DNA of 13,205 nt from contig JBFWVD010000115.1 of the NCBI GenBank assembly GCA_050246915.1, forward strand, positions 1-13,205, read 5' to 3'. Made by a program: the position numbers and the translations under genes. The stretch comes from JBFWVD01 sp050246915. GTDB lineage: Bacteria; Actinomycetota; Acidimicrobiia; Acidimicrobiales; Ilumatobacteraceae. Shown one piece after another: positions 12,576 through 13,205 of the stretch (positions are counted from its first letter, which is position 1; every line of letters starts with the position of its first letter). The notes below the pieces were generated by a model. That model saw only the letters and a list, made by a program, of their open reading frames with translations, was not told the origin of the DNA and made no database searches.

Positions 12576-13205
12576 ATGGAACTCGGGACCAATCGCTATC
12601 CCCGCCGGATCACCAAGAAGATCATGGTCGGCAACGTGGCCGTGGGCGGCGATGCGCCCATCACCATCCAGTCGATGACGACGACCAAGACCGCGGACGT
12701 CGAGGGCACGCTGCAGCAGATCTACGCGCTCGCCGCCGCCGGCTGCGACATCGTGCGATGCACGTGCAATGAACCCGAAGCCGCGGTGGGCCTCGCTCAG
12801 ATCGTTCCCCGCTCGCCCATTCCGATCATCGCTGACATCCACCATCAGCACCGCATGGCGTTGGCGGCGTTGGAGGCCGGTGTGCACGGGCTGCGGCTGA
12901 ACCCGGGCAACATCCGCAACCCCGAGCACATCAAGCTCGTTGCATCGGAGTGCCGCGATCGCAACGTGCCGATTCGCATCGGCGTCAACGGCGGCTCGCT
13001 CGATGAGCGCCTGTACGTGAAGTACGGGGGAGTGGTGACACCCGAAGCGATGGTCGAATCGGCGCAGCAAGAGATCGCGTACTTCGACGAGGTCGGCTTC
13101 GACAACGTGAAGATCAGCGTGAAGGCGTCGTCGGTGCCGCTCATGGTCGAGGCCTATCGCCAACTGGCCGATGTGACTGACTATCCCTTGCACGTCGGCG
13201 TGACC
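12576..13205 (+). CDS. ispG: 4-hydroxy-3-methylbut-2-enyl-diphosphate synthase, N-terminal part (3' end outside window)
   Basis: IspG (GcpE), the iron-sulfur enzyme of the MEP pathway that converts MEcPP to HMBPP. The frame runs from ATG 12576 through 210 codons and leaves the window still open. The visible part is the TIM-barrel domain: PITIQSMTTTKTADVEGTLQ (28-47), AAAGCDIVRCTCNEPEAA, IPIIADIHHQHRMALAAL, GLRLNPGNIRNPE, VPIRIGVNGGSLDERLYVKY, then VKISVKASSVPLMVEAYR and DYPLHVGVT at the edge. The [4Fe-4S] cysteines belong to the C-terminal domain and are not in view. GAGG (12569-12572) is only 3 bases from the ATG, while AAGG (12563-12566) is 9 away. It follows rseP by 72 bases, and dxr just upstream encodes an earlier step of the same pathway. 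Confidence 0.96.
   Translation, partial: MELGTNRYPRRITKKIMVGNVAVGGDAPITIQSMTTTKTADVEGTLQQIYALAAAGCDIVRCTCNEPEAAVGLAQIVPRSPIPIIADIHHQHRMALAALEAGVHGLRLNPGNIRNPEHIKLVASECRDRNVPIRIGVNGGSLDERLYVKYGGVVTPEAMVESAQQEIAYFDEVGFDNVKISVKASSVPLMVEAYRQLADVTDYPLHVGVT

Noticed and set aside
12231..13193. 320-codon minus-strand frame
   Set aside because: Antisense to rseP and ispG, both clearly supported by motifs on the plus strand.

Overview
This window looks like a core-genome segment of a high-GC actinobacterium. The gene order xerC, whiG-type sigma factor, M23 protein, then rpsB-tsf-pyrH-frr-cdsA, followed by dxr-rseP-ispG, is the arrangement known from Streptomyces and related Actinobacteria. The long C-terminal tail on S2, the long acidic N-terminus on CdsA and the lineage-specific insertions suggest a deep-branching group, perhaps Acidimicrobiia. 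That placement is inference; no rRNA gene is present.

Layout. 1-1321 holds the 3' part of a XerC-type recombinase and a complete FliA/WhiG-family sigma factor, almost abutting. 1388-1873 encodes a small secreted M23 (LytM-like) protein that has lost most catalytic and zinc residues. 2076-4307 is an inserted membrane-lipid patch: a VC0807-like membrane protein, a PAP2/inositol-phosphoryl-transferase-like membrane enzyme and, on the minus strand, a short glycerophosphodiester phosphodiesterase whose 3' end overlaps the PAP2 gene tail to tail. 4500-7674 is the translation/UMP cluster rpsB, tsf, pyrH, frr, with a strong GC hairpin and 15-bp tandem repeats between tsf and pyrH, and a GTGA overlap of pyrH and frr.

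7675-8017 is non-coding: a patch of imperfect direct repeats with partial 60-bp periodicity, then a strong hairpin. 8018-8566 encodes an unrecognised 182-residue protein that seems to contain two related beta-rich halves. 8703-9980 is cdsA, 10081-11232 dxr, 11229-12503 rseP (ATGA overlap with dxr), and 12576 to the window end is the 5' part of ispG. A possible 21-codon reading frame fills the rseP-ispG gap.

The genes cover chromosome dimer resolution, a specialised sigma factor, translation (S2, EF-Ts, RRF), UMP phosphorylation, CDP-diacylglycerol synthesis, two steps of the MEP isoprenoid pathway and an intramembrane protease. Nothing here is clearly a new defence or mobile system. The points most worth a second look are the degenerate M23 protein, the unknown two-repeat protein, the repeat patch, the 14-bp palindrome before the VC0807-like gene, and the small frame before ispG.
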